Below the pieces are notes generated by a model. It had not been told where the DNA came from. It did not search any database and was given only the letters and a program-made list of their open reading frames with translations. From assembly GCA_036785325.1 (NCBI GenBank), contig JAXIVH010000155.1, forward strand, positions 149,001 through 213,000: 64,000 nt of DNA. Reading direction: 5' to 3'. Source of the DNA: Urophycis tenuis (lineage: Eukaryota > Chordata > Actinopteri > Gadiformes > Phycidae). Below, piece after piece: positions 10,973-24,700 of the stretch (position 1 is its first letter; every line of letters starts with the position of its first letter). Made by a program: the position numbers and the translations under genes.

Positions 10973-11329
10973 GTGATGATAATAGAAATAATAAACAAAT
11001 AGAATGTTTTAACATGTCCTCTTATTGTTTCTAAAAAGTAACATTATAACTTTTTTACTTATTTAAATATAAATATCATATTTCAATGTGTGTGTTTCTA
11101 TAAAAATATAACAATTTGGAATATAAATTATTGTTCTGTGTGCTTACTATGTAGCCTAGACCACATGTGGGCTGGTCTTCAGCACAATATGTATATGCTG
11201 TTTGTTGTTACAAAGGCTATTATACATAGACTTTCTCTCTAATTTGTTGTGACACTGTTCCATAACCTGCATAGCACAGGAAATTAAAAAAAAAATGCAG
11301 CCTTATCCTCTGCATGTCTGTGTGCATTC

Positions 11330-11361
<32 letters not shown>

Positions 11362-11570
11362 TCATATATTTCCATCAGCAGATGCATATGATTACAACAC
11401 AGCAATAGTCATTCTCTGGTCTACTCTGATCCTCTGCAAATCTTATATTGATATTCCCGTGGGTAATTTCCTATTCCTTTATTAAGCAAATCTCCACCCG
11501 TATCAAAGTATAAGAGAGTGACAATCCAACAACTCTATGAGTAATTCCTCCCACAAAATGCTAACCAAGC
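10973..11570 (+). promoter_or_regulatory. intergenic region and presumed promoter of the second OlfC gene
   Basis: Contains a (GT)n microsatellite at about 11,333-11,360. A TATA-like TATAAGAG at about 11,510, roughly 60 bp before the start codon, could be the core promoter, by analogy with the spacing at the other receptor genes. No gene is seen. Confidence 0.4.
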
Positions 11571-14500
11571 ATGTATAAATCAACAAAGGCCATGCTCAGC
11601 TTGTGTTTTATATTTTGCTTGAAGACAGCCTTAGCTTGTGACTTGATTGAGAGTTTTGACATGAGTACCTTATTTCAAAAGGGGGATGTGATGATCGGGG
11701 GAATTTTCCCTATTTTCAATAAACAAGTGAGCAGCATGTCCACCTTTCAGAGAAAACCAGCTGTTGTAAAATGTGCAGGGTAAGTTTTGCGATTTGCAAA
11801 TATTTTAAGTATAATCTCTGTACTCTACTTGATTATTAGTTTGCAATTGCTTTTATTTTTTTCTCCTTAGATTCGATTTGCGTGCTTTTCGATGGACTCA
11901 AGTGATGATCTTTGCAATTGAGGAAATCAACAATAGTCCAACTGTACTGCCGAACATATCTCTAGGCTATAACATCCTTAACTCATGTGCCTCACCTACA
12001 AATACACTACGTGCTGCTTTGACACTAGTTAGTAGGACAAAAGAGAATGAATCCAAGTTGACATGTCGTCCACCTCTAACTGCCTTGATAGCAGAATCAG
12101 GATCATCTCAGTCTCTAATTTTGGCTGGAACCTTCGGACCATTTCAAGTACCAATAGTAAGACCTTGTTATAAATTATTTTATTTTTATTTTAAAAAGAT
12201 TTTATTAAAAATTGTTACGTGATATTGGTTCAGACAATGTATGTCTTCTCAGATTATGGCAAAATGGTTGTTCATGTTAATCCATTTATTTGTTTTCCCC
12301 CTATAGGTCAGTTACTTCTCAACGTGTGCCTGCCTCAGTAACAGAGCTAAATATCCAACTTTTTTCCGCACAATCCCCAGTGATTTCTACCAGGCTAAAG
12401 CCTTGGCAGCATTGGTCAAACGCTTTGGCTGGAAGTGGATTGGGGCCATTCAGTCAGATAATGATTATGGGCGTAATGGGATACTGGCCTTTAGAAAAGA
12501 GGTTGAAAAGATGGGGGTTTGTATTTCATTTGTGGGAACTGTTCTGCGCACATACAAGAGTGATAAGATCCTGGCTGTAGTTGAAATGATCAGACACTCG
12601 ACCGTAAAGGTGATCCTGGCTTTTGTTCCTGAGGGTGATCTTTACCCCTTGATGAAAGAGATTGTTAAGCATAACATTACCGGCATTCAGTGGATAGCAA
12701 GTGAGGCCTGGATTACAGCGGCACGTCCTTCCACACCTGAAATGTACCACTCTTTTGGTGGCTCGATAGGATTTGTGGTCCGAAAGATGTCCATTCCAAA
12801 GTTGAGACCTTTCCTAATGGACCTTAGCCCGTACACAGGCCAAAGTTCTGCCTTTGTGAATGATTTCTGGGAGGTTGTGGTTGGCTGCAGTCCCCCCTCA
12901 TCTGGCATACACTCTGGAAAACCAACACGGACAAGAAAAATATGCCATGGAAATGAAACATTAAGGGCGTCGCAGAATGCCTTCTTCAATGTCACACAGC
13001 TTAGAGTGTCCTACAATGTTTACAAGGCTGTGTACGCTGTTGCTTACGCACTCCACTATGTTTTATTTTGCCAACCAGTCGGAAATAAAACAGCCAAGCC
13101 ATGTTTAGATATATCACAAATTCAGCCCAAAGAGGTGAGTGATTTGTTTATTACAAATATAAGAAAACGATTTTCATCATTTTTATCTTTTACCTATGCC
13201 ATTATGGATAACGATTACAAGACAATGGAACCCACACTTATTTGTGGTACAACAATTTTTGCTTCCAGATTAGTGAGCATCTACAAGGTGTTCATTTTAC
13301 AGACAGATTTGGAGACACTGTGTTTTTCGACCAGAATGGGGACCCTCCAGCATCGTATGACATTATAAACTGGCAGATGAGGGAAGGACAGGTTCAACAC
13401 GTGACCGTGGGGAACTTTACCTCTGCTTCTCACAATGCATATGAACTCAAAATCCAGGAAGAGCAAATTGTCTGGAGAACAGGAAAGACGGTGATAGTGA
13501 TACTGACCTTTGTTTTATAGAGTCACAAGTGCGTGACTGTATGAAACAATTACTCAAATGTCAAGGATGTTCAAAAATAACATCACTAGAACACATTCTT
13601 TTTTGCTCCTTTTAGCTTCCAGAATCATTGTGCTCAAATGTGTGTCCGGTGGGGACCAGGAAGGCTCAAATTAAGGGACAGAGTATCTGCTGTTTTGACT
13701 GCATACCATGTGCAGATGGAGCCATAGCTAACTCAACAGGTACACTCTTTTTGAGTATGACTCTACGTATATAGAAAAAAAATCTCCATGGTGTCTCTTA
13801 CGAAGTTAGTATTAATTCAACCGTGTCAAGGTATTATATGTTCAGCCAGTTTTCCCCAATATATGATATTAGGATTTAGTTTTTGTACAGCATTTATAAG
13901 CTTTATGTGCCTTGCAGGTGCAACTGACTGCACACCCTGTCCATTGGAATACTGGTCGAATGAGGGGCGTGACGAGTGCCTTCTGAAAACCATTGAGTAT
14001 CTGTCATATCAGGAGCCAATGGGAATAGCCCTGACAGTGGTGTCCATAATTGGGGCTGTTCTGTCCCTATCCACGGTGTCCATTTTCCTCTACCACAAAG
14101 AGACCCCTGTCATAAAGGCCAGTAACTTTGACCTCAGCTGTCTCTTGTTGTTCTCTCTCTTTCTATGCTTTCTCTGCCCCCTCACCTTCATTGGCAGGCC
14201 CACTGTTTGGACTTGCATGTTGCGACACACGGCCTTCGGGGTGACCTTTGCCCTCTGCATGTCCTGTGTTCTGGGGAAAACCATTGTAGTGGTGATGGCC
14301 TTCAAGGCCACGTTGCCTGGCAGCAAGGTGTCAGGGAAGTTTGGCCCTGCCCAGCAAAGATTAATCGTTTGCTCTTGCACAATGGTTCAGGTTATTATAT
14401 GCATTCTATGGTTGAGATTAAACCCACCTTTTCCCGATATGGTGTTCAGGTACAGCAATAAGAAGATAGTGCTGGAATGTAACACAGGTTCTGAGACTGC

Positions 14501-14831
14501 TTATTATGCTGTTTTAGGGTATATAGGAATCCTTGCTGCAATATGTTTGGTTCTTGCATTTCTAGCTAGGAAACTGCCTGATAATTTCAATGAAGCCAAA
14601 TTCATCACCTTTAGTATGTTGATATTCTGTGCAGTCTGGATCACATTCATCCCGGCTTATATAAGTTCTCCTGGAAAGTTCACTGTAGCTGTGGAGATCT
14701 TTGCTATTTTGTCTTCTGCCTTTGGCATGTTGATCAGTATTTTTGCACCTAAATGTTACATAATATTGATTAAACCCGAGCAAAATACTAAGAAACATGT
14801 CATTGGGAAAACTGTTAAGAATAAAATCTGA
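11571..14831 (+). CDS. OlfC/V2R-like class C olfactory receptor (second plus-strand gene)
   Basis: Exons in phase: 11571..11779, 11871..12156, 12307..13134, 13269..13490, 13616..13739, 13918..14831, giving 860 residues. The signal peptide is about residues 1-22 (LCFIFCLKTALA then CDLIES); a second ATG at 11,592 is an alternative start. The Venus-flytrap domain has AESGSSQS, SYFSTCACLSNRAKYPTFF and DNDYGRNG, the canonical serine and tyrosine pocket segments known from amino-acid-binding class C receptors. The NCD3G linker is about 516-570, followed by seven helices ending PKCYIILIKPEQN. Same six-exon layout as the gene at 7.1 kb, from which it diverges substantially. A poly(A) signal lies at 14,847. 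Its last exon is the source of two relics at 21.1 and 26.8 kb. Intact. Confidence 0.94.
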
Positions 14832-16236
14832 ATTTTTATCATAAACAATAAACTATCACTGTAAAAAGTCATTTTACCTGATTTTCCCTGTTTTATATAA
14901 ACATATATTTCCTGTATATTCAAAATATTCAGTATATTCAAAACACACAAAATATTGAGAAAACTACAAAAATAGAATGTGAATTTACATATATATTCTA
15001 AAATAACACGAAAGCCTGTGAAATGTAACTGTGAATAAGCATAAAATCCCATTTACATTTTTTTTGTTTGTTAATTGACAATATCTTGTATAATTATGGT
15101 TATATTTTCATGAAAAAACTTTGACTAAATGTGTTGTTATCAGTCTATAATATACAGTATATATAAGCATCAGTAAACTGTTAAGATAGTTTTTATCATT
15201 GAAAGCAGCCACATTTACAGTAATTTCACAGATGGTGACTTATTATACTTCTTTAACTTTTAAAATGTACATTAAAATTGTAAATAATTGGCCAAAAGTG
15301 GTAAATACAGAAAGGCAAAACATAATAAAAACATAACTAACAAACTAAAACTAACTAAAGTGTCTTGGACATGGGAGCACAATCAAAACCTCAATTGAAA
15401 TTGTATTCTTTGTTTGTATGGTCTCAAATTAACAGTAGCCTATTGTACAAACAAATCTGGTTATCTGTATTACAACAGTATTTTGATTTTTTTCAAAAGG
15501 TAAATCAAATGTTTTATGAGTGTTCTATATGTTTTATTGGGCCGGCAGTAGCACAGTGGGTAGAGCGGTGTTGAAGTGTCCTTGATGAGACACTGAACCC
15601 CACAAAATGTATGACAAATGTATTGATCGTAAGTCGCTTTGGACAAACGTGTTTAAAAAGGTAAAAAGGTCAAATTACATTATACTATTCAATTATTAAC
15701 AGCTCTTGTCTGCTATTTTAAGCCTGATTAGTTGTATTATAGCAGCGTTCAACTATGTATATGGATCATTTTACTGTGTTTACAGGTGTAAATATCACAG
15801 TTTACATACAGTTACAGTTAATATAAATACAGTTATTTCACAGTATAGTTTGGCGTCCCAGCCTGCCGTAATATTACTGTTTCACTTCTTTGTCTTCTTT
15901 TTTGCATAAGCTCATAAGCTCATGCAAGGAACTGCAGTAGCCAAAAATGGATGTATGGGCTATGTCAGTATGGGCTTTTTTGTATAACGGTCGGCATTTT
16001 GGGAACATGGCATATTATATCTGAGAAACATGTGAAAAAAACATACAAAGAGGTTACATGAGGTATGTTAGACATAATTAATTTATGTTATTCAGTATCT
16101 AAAGGGTGCTGTATGAGCCTTTAATACAAAACACATACAAAGACAGAAAGGAAATTAACATTCACAAAAACGTATCAAAGGATCATCTATGTATTTATTT
16201 TATAATATACAGATCATGTACATTATGTTAATGTAC
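14832..16236. other. tail-to-tail intergenic region
   Basis: Lies between the 3' ends of two convergent receptor genes. AT-rich, with poly(A) signals at each edge (plus strand 14,847; minus strand 16,199-16,194). It contains one deleted SINE (15,541-15,605). No gene seen. Confidence 0.5.
15541..15605 (+). mobile_element. tRNA-derived SINE, internally deleted copy 3
   Basis: The head GGCAGTAGCACAGTGGGTAG joins directly to GAAGTGTCCTTGATGAGACA, so the middle (B-box region) seen in the copies at 4,285 and 10,790 is deleted. Confidence 0.65.
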
Positions 16237-19200
16237 TCATTTTCGCATCATATTTTTCTTACTATTCTTTTCTGGCTTCAAAATGATAATGTAGCACTTT
16301 GGAGCAAAAATACACAAAAGAAGCCCATAAGCAGATGCAAGAATCGCAAAAATGTGCACAGCCACGGTGTATTTACCGGCAGTGCTCACATAGACAGGAA
16401 TGAAAGTAATCCACACCGCAAAAAAAATTAGCATGCTGAATGTAATGAACTTAGCTTCATTAAAATTATCTGGCAACCCGCGGGCTAAAAATGCCATCAC
16501 AAAGCACAGGCATGCTAGGAGTCCAACGTAGCCCAGAACACTCCAGAAGCCTATCTCCGAGCCAATAGCACACTCTATAATGATGGTGGTCCTGAGGTAG
16601 CCTGTGTTGCTATTGCTGAAAGGTGGGGAGGTGAGCAGCCAGATAAGACAAATCAAGCCCTGAATAGTGGAAAGATTGGACAGTGTCATTTTTTTCTGTT
16701 GAATAAGGCCATTGCATCTATTGATTGATTTAAATTTGACATTGGATTTTCACTGCATGCTGTTTTTACCTGGACCACCGTGCACAAAAGCACACTTGCT
16801 CTTTGCTGATTGGGTCCGAACCACTTCATAACACTACTTCCTGGCAGTGTGGCCCTGAAAGCCATTAGTACCACTACTGTCTTAGCGAGGAGGCAGGAGA
16901 TGCAAAGCGCAAAGCTGATGCCGAACGCTGGGTACCGAATTCGGCACAACCAATCAGAGGGCTCACCGATGAACAAAAGACTAATGAGAAAACAGGTGGC
17001 CAGGAAAACCAGAAGAAAAAAGCTCAGTTCCATGTTGTTTGCCCGGACAACGGGCGTGGCCTTGTGTTTGTAGAACATAGCCAGAACAAGCAGAGAAGAA
17101 CACGCTCCAAGGACCGATCCAGCACACAGAACCATCCCCATTGGCTCCTTGTAAGACAAGAACTCAACATTCTTCGGGAGACAAAGGTCTCTCATGCCGT
17201 TAGGCCACATGTGATCTGGGCACCGTGTGCAGTCTAAAGAATCTGGTAGTAGAGAGAGAAGGGCAACAATGCATTCAGATAAACAGAAAAAAACATCCCT
17301 TAAAGAAAGTGACAGTTAGAACACAACCCACCGGTGCTGTTGCTGACCTCGCCTTCAGCACAGGTGACACAGTCAAAACAGCAGACGGGCTTGCCCTTCC
17401 TCCTGGCTACACGTTTCCCTGGTGGGCAGCTCTCACTGCACACAGACTGGACTGCCTGAGAGGCAAAACAAGGCCACTCAGAGAGGGACCTGGGCTGGAC
17501 ACAGCTGGTTGATCTTTGTTTGGTGGCTCTAAGTGCACCCCTTGAATTTACATGCAATCTAGCTCAATGGAAAATGCTTCATTACGATGCTAGTATAGGT
17601 TGAAATATTGCTGCAGTGGTGCAGACAGTTTGACGGAAAAAAAAAAAACATGATCCATTATAGTTAAGGAAAACAATTCTTTATTGTCTTAATTTTTCGT
17701 TCTTGTAGTCTCTTGAAATGACTGCTGATGGTGGACAAATCAAATATCCAATAGATGTAAAACCAAAAAACAGCAGATTCCTGAATGCATTTATCAAATT
17801 AAAACAAAACAGTCTGAGAGGGAGAGGGGGCCTGGGGGGTATTTTGAGAGAACACACCTGTTGCCCAACAGGCCACTGAATGGCAGATTCATTCACCACC
17901 AGACTGAGCTCAGGAGACAAGGAGGCATCGTAAAACCCAACCTTCACCAGCCGCAGAGAGCCATCCAGCTCCCTTTGCCAGTTCATGAGGTCATACGAAG
18001 CGATGGGGTCACCGTTAGTGTCAAAGTCCACTTTCTCACCCAATATGGAGAACTTGGTACTCTTCATGTAGTGCAATAGCTAAAGGAAGGGATGAAAATT
18101 GTTTTTTCATAAAATAAATTTAATGGAAAAATATGACATAACATGAGTCAAATATATAAAAAAAGTAAAATATTAAAACAAATTAATATTTCAATAACCA
18201 GTAATATATATCTATATTTATATTTGCCTTGATAAAGTTGATATATATTTGATATTTAAAGTACCACGCAATATTGCAGCAAACAAATCATATCAATGAA
18301 AGTACATGTCAACACACCTGCCACGGCTCTACACTCTTAGGGTTTCCACAGGTGCCGTTCACAAAAGGCCCCTGCCCCGCTTCACAGTCACTCATTCTCT
18401 GCAGCGCATGGGCCACCAAATACACAGCCTTGTACACGTTATATGACACCCTGAGCTGGCTCACGTCCGAGAAGGCAGAGTACACGTTGTTCAAATCCTC
18501 CATGCCACTGCAAGGCTTTCGGTCCAGATGATTGACCATGTGAGAATGCGTGTTAAGAGAGCCATTCAGTCTGCAGTTGAGCGTCTCTTCCCAGAGCTCT
18601 GTGAGAAAAGCTGAGTCGTGGATGTTAGACAGTCGAAGCCTGGACAGATACTTCTTTAACCCTGGGATTACTTCGGCTCTGCGAATACCAAAGCCTAAGG
18701 TGCCGCTCAAAAGGTCGCCAAACTCCTCCCAGAGTGAGTTGGCGGTGGCCCAGGCCTCGCCCGCGATCCACTGGATGCCTGTGATGTTCCGTCGCCGAAT
18801 GGCTCTCATGATGCTGCGCACATCTGACTCACTGCAGAAGTTAATGATGACCTTTGAAGATGACCCCTGTTAACACAATAAATACATAGTCAGTAAGTGT
18901 TAGAAAGTCTGGACAAAGAGTATCATAACAATGGTAGCATAAGTATTCTACACAAACTTTATCTCCAGAAAGGACAATTTATTTTGTGTTGCTCAAATGA
19001 CTTCCTAAAATTGATTTCAAAATAAAATGTATAATTTGTTCCTTTGAGGATTCTAATCAATTCAGTTTTTATTCACAATTTAAGTTAAATATCCCTTATC
19101 CTCAATTGAGTGTTTTATTAAGGTTTATTTTGACTATGTAGTCTTTTATTGCACCCTGAATTTAAACTTATAAAACATTTCATCAGTTAACCTATGAAGC

Positions 19201-20496
19201 TTACATCTACCTGAATGATATCCAGGAGCTCATCCAGAGTTTGTTGACTCATAATTATGGGATAGATGTGAACATAGGCAGGGCACACGCCATACAGTGA
19301 TGCCTCCTGGAGAAAGAGTTGGATGGCAAAGCGCCCATAGTCAGTGTCCTGGCCAATGACCCCCACCCAGGTCCAGCCAAAGTGGATGACCAAGCGAGCC
19401 AGGGCTCTGACCTGGAAGGCGTCGCTGGGCATGGTGCGCATGAACATGGGAAACTCTTTCTGCTTGCTCAGACAGCTGCAGGATGCAAAGTAGCTCACCT
19501 AGTGCAGAGACAAGTAGGGAATGCTTTTTCGTAAAAACTCCCTTTTTTATTTTAAATCAATTATGTCTTTTTTGTCATATTTCTGAAATGCACAATTCAA
19601 AAAGAAATGTCAAATATTGGACCATATTTAAATTTTTTCATCGTGTTCATGTTTTCCGCAATATACTGTATGGGTAGAAAACTATTGTAAATATACATTA
19701 ACATAGTACAAATTGAATATGATGGAAAGAGGGGGTAACCGACAAATATGACTAAAGGAACAGAGTTCATATAGTCTCACCAGCGGAATGTGAAAGGGGC
19801 CCAGACTTCTAAGCAGAGCCACAGACAAACCAGAGGATGCATCTCCTATGATAACAGGGGACACAGACCTGGTGACATCGGCACAACCTAAATCTCTAGA
19901 CCTGGAGCCTAAATTAATCGGATCTCTCTTCCCAGTAAGCATCCGATCAGCCTCCAGACTCCTGTTCCCGATGGCCCCGGGGCCCGGCTGTCCATTCACC
20001 AGAAGCAGGGAGGCCTTTAGAGTCACAGGGAAATCGTTGCAGCTGTCTCTGATGTGGAACCCCAGTTTCAGCCCTGGCAGCAGGTCACTGCGCTGGTTGA
20101 TCTCCCTGATGGCGAAGGTCATGGTCTGCATCCAACGCAGGGCGCGTGCACTGAAACTAAACATGTTCTTGATGTTAATCAGATGTATACTCAACAAGTA
20201 AAACACATTATACATGCATAGAATACACACAGATGTTGGATGCTCAAAATGTTGACTTACTACTTGTATGAGCCAGGTTCTGGTTTGGATGTGTACGTTG
20301 GAAGAGAAGACACACGGGTGAAGTGTAGAGGAAAGACTCCCCCCAACACCACATCTCCATCTTCGTAAAAACTGCTTGACTCTTCATCTCCAATGAAAGC
20401 ACAGTCAGTGAAGATGGCAGCTGAACTAACATCGAGATCATTCAAGAGACACATGCCTGATAGCAAAAGAAACTTAGCAGCAATGTGAACCATCAC
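16237..20496 (-). CDS. OlfC/V2R-like receptor, tandem copy A
   Basis: Minus-strand exons: 20261..20496, 19781..20156, 19211..19498, 18318..18866, 17858..18079, 17332..17455, 16770..17242, 16237..16659, giving 896 residues. Signal peptide (MMVHIAAKFLLLSGMCLLND), Venus-flytrap domain (about 45-540) with GDASSG, SYFASCSCLS and DTDYGR, NCD3G linker (about 558-612), and seven helices (about 620-875) ending PKCYIIILKPEKN. Compared with the six-exon genes upstream, the large ligand-domain exon is split after DIIQ and the membrane exon is split after TVVQ. It is the most distant of three tandem copies in its ligand and membrane exons, but its last exon is closest to copy C. A poly(A) signal (reverse AATAAA) lies at 16,199-16,194. 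No disruption found. Confidence 0.94.
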
Positions 20497-20658
20497 TGCT
20501 GCTAAATTATTATCAATATATTATTATATATTATTTATATTATTAATACAGTGTATATTTAATTCCAGAGACTACCTGACCTACACATGATCATGATGTA
20601 AATGGAAATGTTGTTGTTATTATTTATTTATATACTTCTTACTTGTGAATTTATCAGA

Positions 20659-20683
20659 GGACCGCCCAGTTATGACATTGTGG
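20659..20683 (-). promoter_or_regulatory. conserved upstream motif, copy A
   Basis: ACCGCCCAGTTATGACAT (plus-strand reading) lies 163 bp before the start codon. The same word is found 140 and 153 bp before the start codons of the two sister genes, within flanks that have otherwise drifted. A candidate binding site or core promoter element. Confidence 0.5.
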
Positions 20684-21114
20684 CTTTTCTTTTTTCTTTT
20701 TTTTTATAGGAAAAAATCTTCTGTATTTTTTTGTTTTTAAAGTGACATGGTGGATACATTTTTTTGTATCTAATTATGAACATAGACTATTTTGTGCATG
20801 TAACAATTCTCATAAAAATATTCATAAATACTGTAAATGTGTGTGTGTCCAAGAAAGGAAGCTTCTGATCAAAACTCTGTTAGTGCATTTTATTAAAAAT
20901 GTTTTGCAACGTAATTCTTTTTTGGGTTCATTATAGGTTTATTTCGTTTTCAAATGTTGTTGCTTGCACTTTTTAAGATGGAATTCTTGTTGGATAGACA
21001 TCGATATGGTTTTGATTATTCAGTGAAGCTAATAATATGAGTGTTCCACTCTTTTAAAAACTAATCGAAAATAAATTATTGTGGGTTTTCAACAAATAAG
21101 CAAGCATGAAGCTA

Positions 21115-21145
21115 AAAAGTTGATCAGTATTTTTGCACCGTAATG

Positions 21146-21189
<44 letters not shown>

Positions 21190-21290
21190 GATTAAGCCTG
21201 GGCAAATTAATATAAATATGTCATGGGGAAAACTGTAAATAGTAACATTTTAATTTGTATCATGAACAATAAAGTGCATACTATATATTG
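21115..21290 (+). pseudogene. relic of the last exon and 3' flank of an OlfC gene like that at 11.6 kb
   Basis: TTGATCAGTATTTTTGCACC matches 14,731-14,750 in the last exon of the 11.6-14.8 kb gene. The match continues through TAATATTGATTAA, GGGAAAACTGT and CAATAAA into that gene's 3' flank. It has an in-frame stop and a (TA)n insertion. Only the tail of the gene is present, so this marks a duplication breakpoint rather than a whole dead gene. Confidence 0.8.
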
Positions 21291-21784
21291 AAACATTTGT
21301 TTATTGGTTTAATTTCATTAGCTGTTGTTTTATTGAAAAATATATTATTTGGGCTATTTATTTGTCTGGGCTTATTATTAAACATTGGGTAAGAAATTAT
21401 AGCTGAGGAATATTTTTGCAAAAAATAATTATATGATATTACATGAGGTATGTTAGACAAACAGACAGAAATACTTTCATAATTCCAGAGGGAAATTGTT
21501 TTGATACAAAAACTCCAGTGGAATGATAAAATGGTAAAAGGGAAAAGAAAAACAGTATAGACGTATGTTATGTTAGGCATGTATGTTCGGCATCATAATG
21601 CATGAATAAGTTATCAAGTATCTGAATTGTACTGTTTTAACGTAATATAAGTACAATTTAAAGTTTACTTTTTTTAATTCAAGACATACAAAAGACAGAT
21701 GAGACTTTAAACAATGACAAAAACATATGCAAAGTATCATCTATGCATTTATTTTAGAATATACATGTCCTGAAGTTAATATAC

Positions 21785-24700
21785 TCATTTACGCATCATA
21801 TTTTTCTTACTGTTTTTTTCAGGCTTCAAAATGATAATGTAGCACTTTGGAGCAAAAATACACAAAAGAAGCCCATAAGCAGAAGCAAGAATAGCAAAAA
21901 TGTGGACAGCCACGGTGTATTTACCGGCAGTGCTCACATAGACGGGAATGAAAGTGATCCACACTGCAAAGAAAATAAGCATGCTGAATGTAATGAACTT
22001 AGCTTCATTAAAATTATCTGGCAACTCACGGGCCAAAAATGCCATGACAAAGCACAGGCATGCTAGGAGTCCAACGTAGCCCAGAACACTCCAGAAGCCT
22101 ACCTCCGAGCCAATAGCACACTCAATAATGATGGTGGTCCTGAGGTAGCCCATGTTGCTATTGCTGAAAGGTGGTGAAGTGAGCAGCCAGATAAGACAGA
22201 TCAAGCCCTGAAAAGTGGAAAGATGGGACAGATTATTTTTTACTTTGAACTAGGCCTTTAGTGTTTGATTTAAATTTGATATTGGATTTTCACTGCATGC
22301 TGTTTTTACCTGGACCACCGTGCACAAAAGTACACTTGCTTTTTGCTGATTGGGTCCAAACCACTTCATAACACTACTTCCTGGCAGCGTGGCCCTGAAA
22401 GCCATTAGGACCACTACTGTCTTAGCGAGGAGGCAGGAGATGCATAGGGCAAAGCTGATGCCAAACGCTGGGTACCGAATTCGGCACAGCCAATCAGAGG
22501 GCTCACCGATGAACAAAAGACCAATGAGAAAACAGCTGGCCAGGAACAGCAGAAGAAAAAAGCTCAGTTCCATGTTGTTTGCCCGGACAATGGGCGTGGC
22601 CCTGTGTTTGTAGAACATAGCCAGAACAAGCAGAGAAGAACACGCTCCAAGGACCGATCCAGCACACAGAACCATCCCCATTGGCTCCTTGTAAGACAAG
22701 AACTCAACATTCTTCGGGAGACAAAGGTTTCTCAGGCCGTTAGGCCACATGTGTTCCGGGCACCGTGTGCAGTCTAAAGAATCTGGTAGTAGAGAGAGAA
22801 GGGCAACAATATTCAAATAAACAGAAAAAAAACATCCCTTAAAAAAAGTGACAGTTAGAACATAACCCACCGGTGCTGTTGCTGACCTCGCCTTCAGCAC
22901 AGGTGACACAGTCAAAACAGCAGACGGGCTTGCCCTTCCTCCTGGCTACACGTTTCCCTGGTGGGCAGCTCTCACTGCACACAGACTGGACTGCCTGACA
23001 GGCAAAACAAGGCCACTCAGAGAGGGACCTGGGCTGGACACAGCTGGTTTATCTTTGTTTGGTGGCTGTAAGTGCACCCCTTGAACTGATATTAGCGATG
23101 TTAGCATACATATGATGCAAGTATTGGCAAAGAAACACGCAGCATGGTAGCAAAGAAAAATAGCATGATGCAAATGACTCAGGAAAACACCATTTTTATT
23201 GTTATTTTCACATTTCTTTTGAAATGATCGCCAAAGGTTGACATATATAATATCTAATTGATGAAAAACCAAAATCAGTAGATTCCCGAATGCGGTGATT
23301 AAATTAACACAGAACAGTCTTACAGGAAAAGGAGGCCTGAGGAGTATTTTTAGCGAACACACCTGTTGTTCAACAGGCCACTGAATGGCAGATTCATTCA
23401 CCACCAGGCTGAGCTCAGGAGACAAGGAGGCATCGTAAAACCCAACCTTCACAAGCCGCAGAGAGCCATCCAGCTCCCTTTGCCAGTTCATGAGGTCATA
23501 CGAAGCGATGGGGTCACCGTTAGGGTCAAAGTCCACTTTCTCACCCAATATGGAGAATTTAGTACTCTTCATGTAGTGGAATAGCTAAAAGGAGAATGAC
23601 AATTATTATTTCATATTATATAATACATATCAAAAATCATGAATGAGTTGAATAATAATAATTGGATATATATATATTTTATATTTGCAACAGCTTTGTA
23701 TGGAAATCATATCAATGAAAGTACATGTTAACACACCTGCCACGGCTCTACACTCTTAGGGTTTCCACAGGTGCCGTTCACAAAGGGCCCCTGCCCTGCT
23801 TCACAGTCACTCATTCTCTGCAGCGCATGGGCCACCAAATACACAGCCTTGTACACGTTATATGACACCCTGAGCTGGCTCACGTCCGAGAAGGCAGAGT
23901 ACACGTTGTTCAAATCCTCCATGCCACTGCAAGGCTTTCGGTCCAGATGATTGACCATGTGAGAATGCGTGTTAAGAGAGCCATTCAGTCTGCAGTTGAG
24001 CGTCTCTTCCCAGAGCTCTGTGAGGAAAGCCGAGTCGTGGATGTTGGATGGTTGAAGCCTGGACAGATACTGCTTCAACCCTGGGAGAAGCTCGGCTCTG
24101 CGAATACCGAAGCCCAAGGTGCCGCTCAAAAGGTCGCCAAACTCCTCCCAGAGTGACTTGGCGGTGGCCCAGGCCTCGCCCGCGATCCACTGGATGCCTG
24201 TGATGTTCCGTTGCCGAATGGCTCTCATGATGCTCTGGACTTCTGACTCACTGCAGAAGTTAATGATGACCTTTGAAGATGACCCCTAATAACACAGTAA
24301 ATACACAGTCAGTAAGTGTTAGCTAGTCTGGCCAAATAGTGTCATAAAAAAGAGTAGCATAAGAAGTAATGGAAAAATACTAGAACTCCAGAAGAAAACC
24401 TATTATTTAGCTTTGCTGAAAATACTTGCTCAAATTGACTAGAAAATACATTAATGCCTAATTTGTTCCTTTCAGGAGTCTAATCAACCAGGTTGTATAT
24501 ATCAAATGTTTCTGACAACACTTCCATTCTTATTTCAATAACCTTAATTGAGTGTTTTATTAAGATTATTTTGATTATGTACTGTCTTTTATTCCACCCT
24601 GATTTCACTATTAAAAACTTTTATCAGTTAACCTATCAAGCTTACATCTACCTGAATGATACCCAGGAGCTCATCCAGAGGCTGCTGACTCAGAACTACG

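Larger units (their letters stand above)
20497..21784. other. intergenic region inside the tandem array
   Basis: Holds the conserved upstream motif (20,659), a second conserved block (TGTGTGTGTCCAAGAAAGGA at about 20,836, shared with 26,532), a relic of an OlfC 3' end (21,115-21,290) with a (TA)n expansion, and the poly(A) signal of the next gene at 21,753-21,748. Confidence 0.6.
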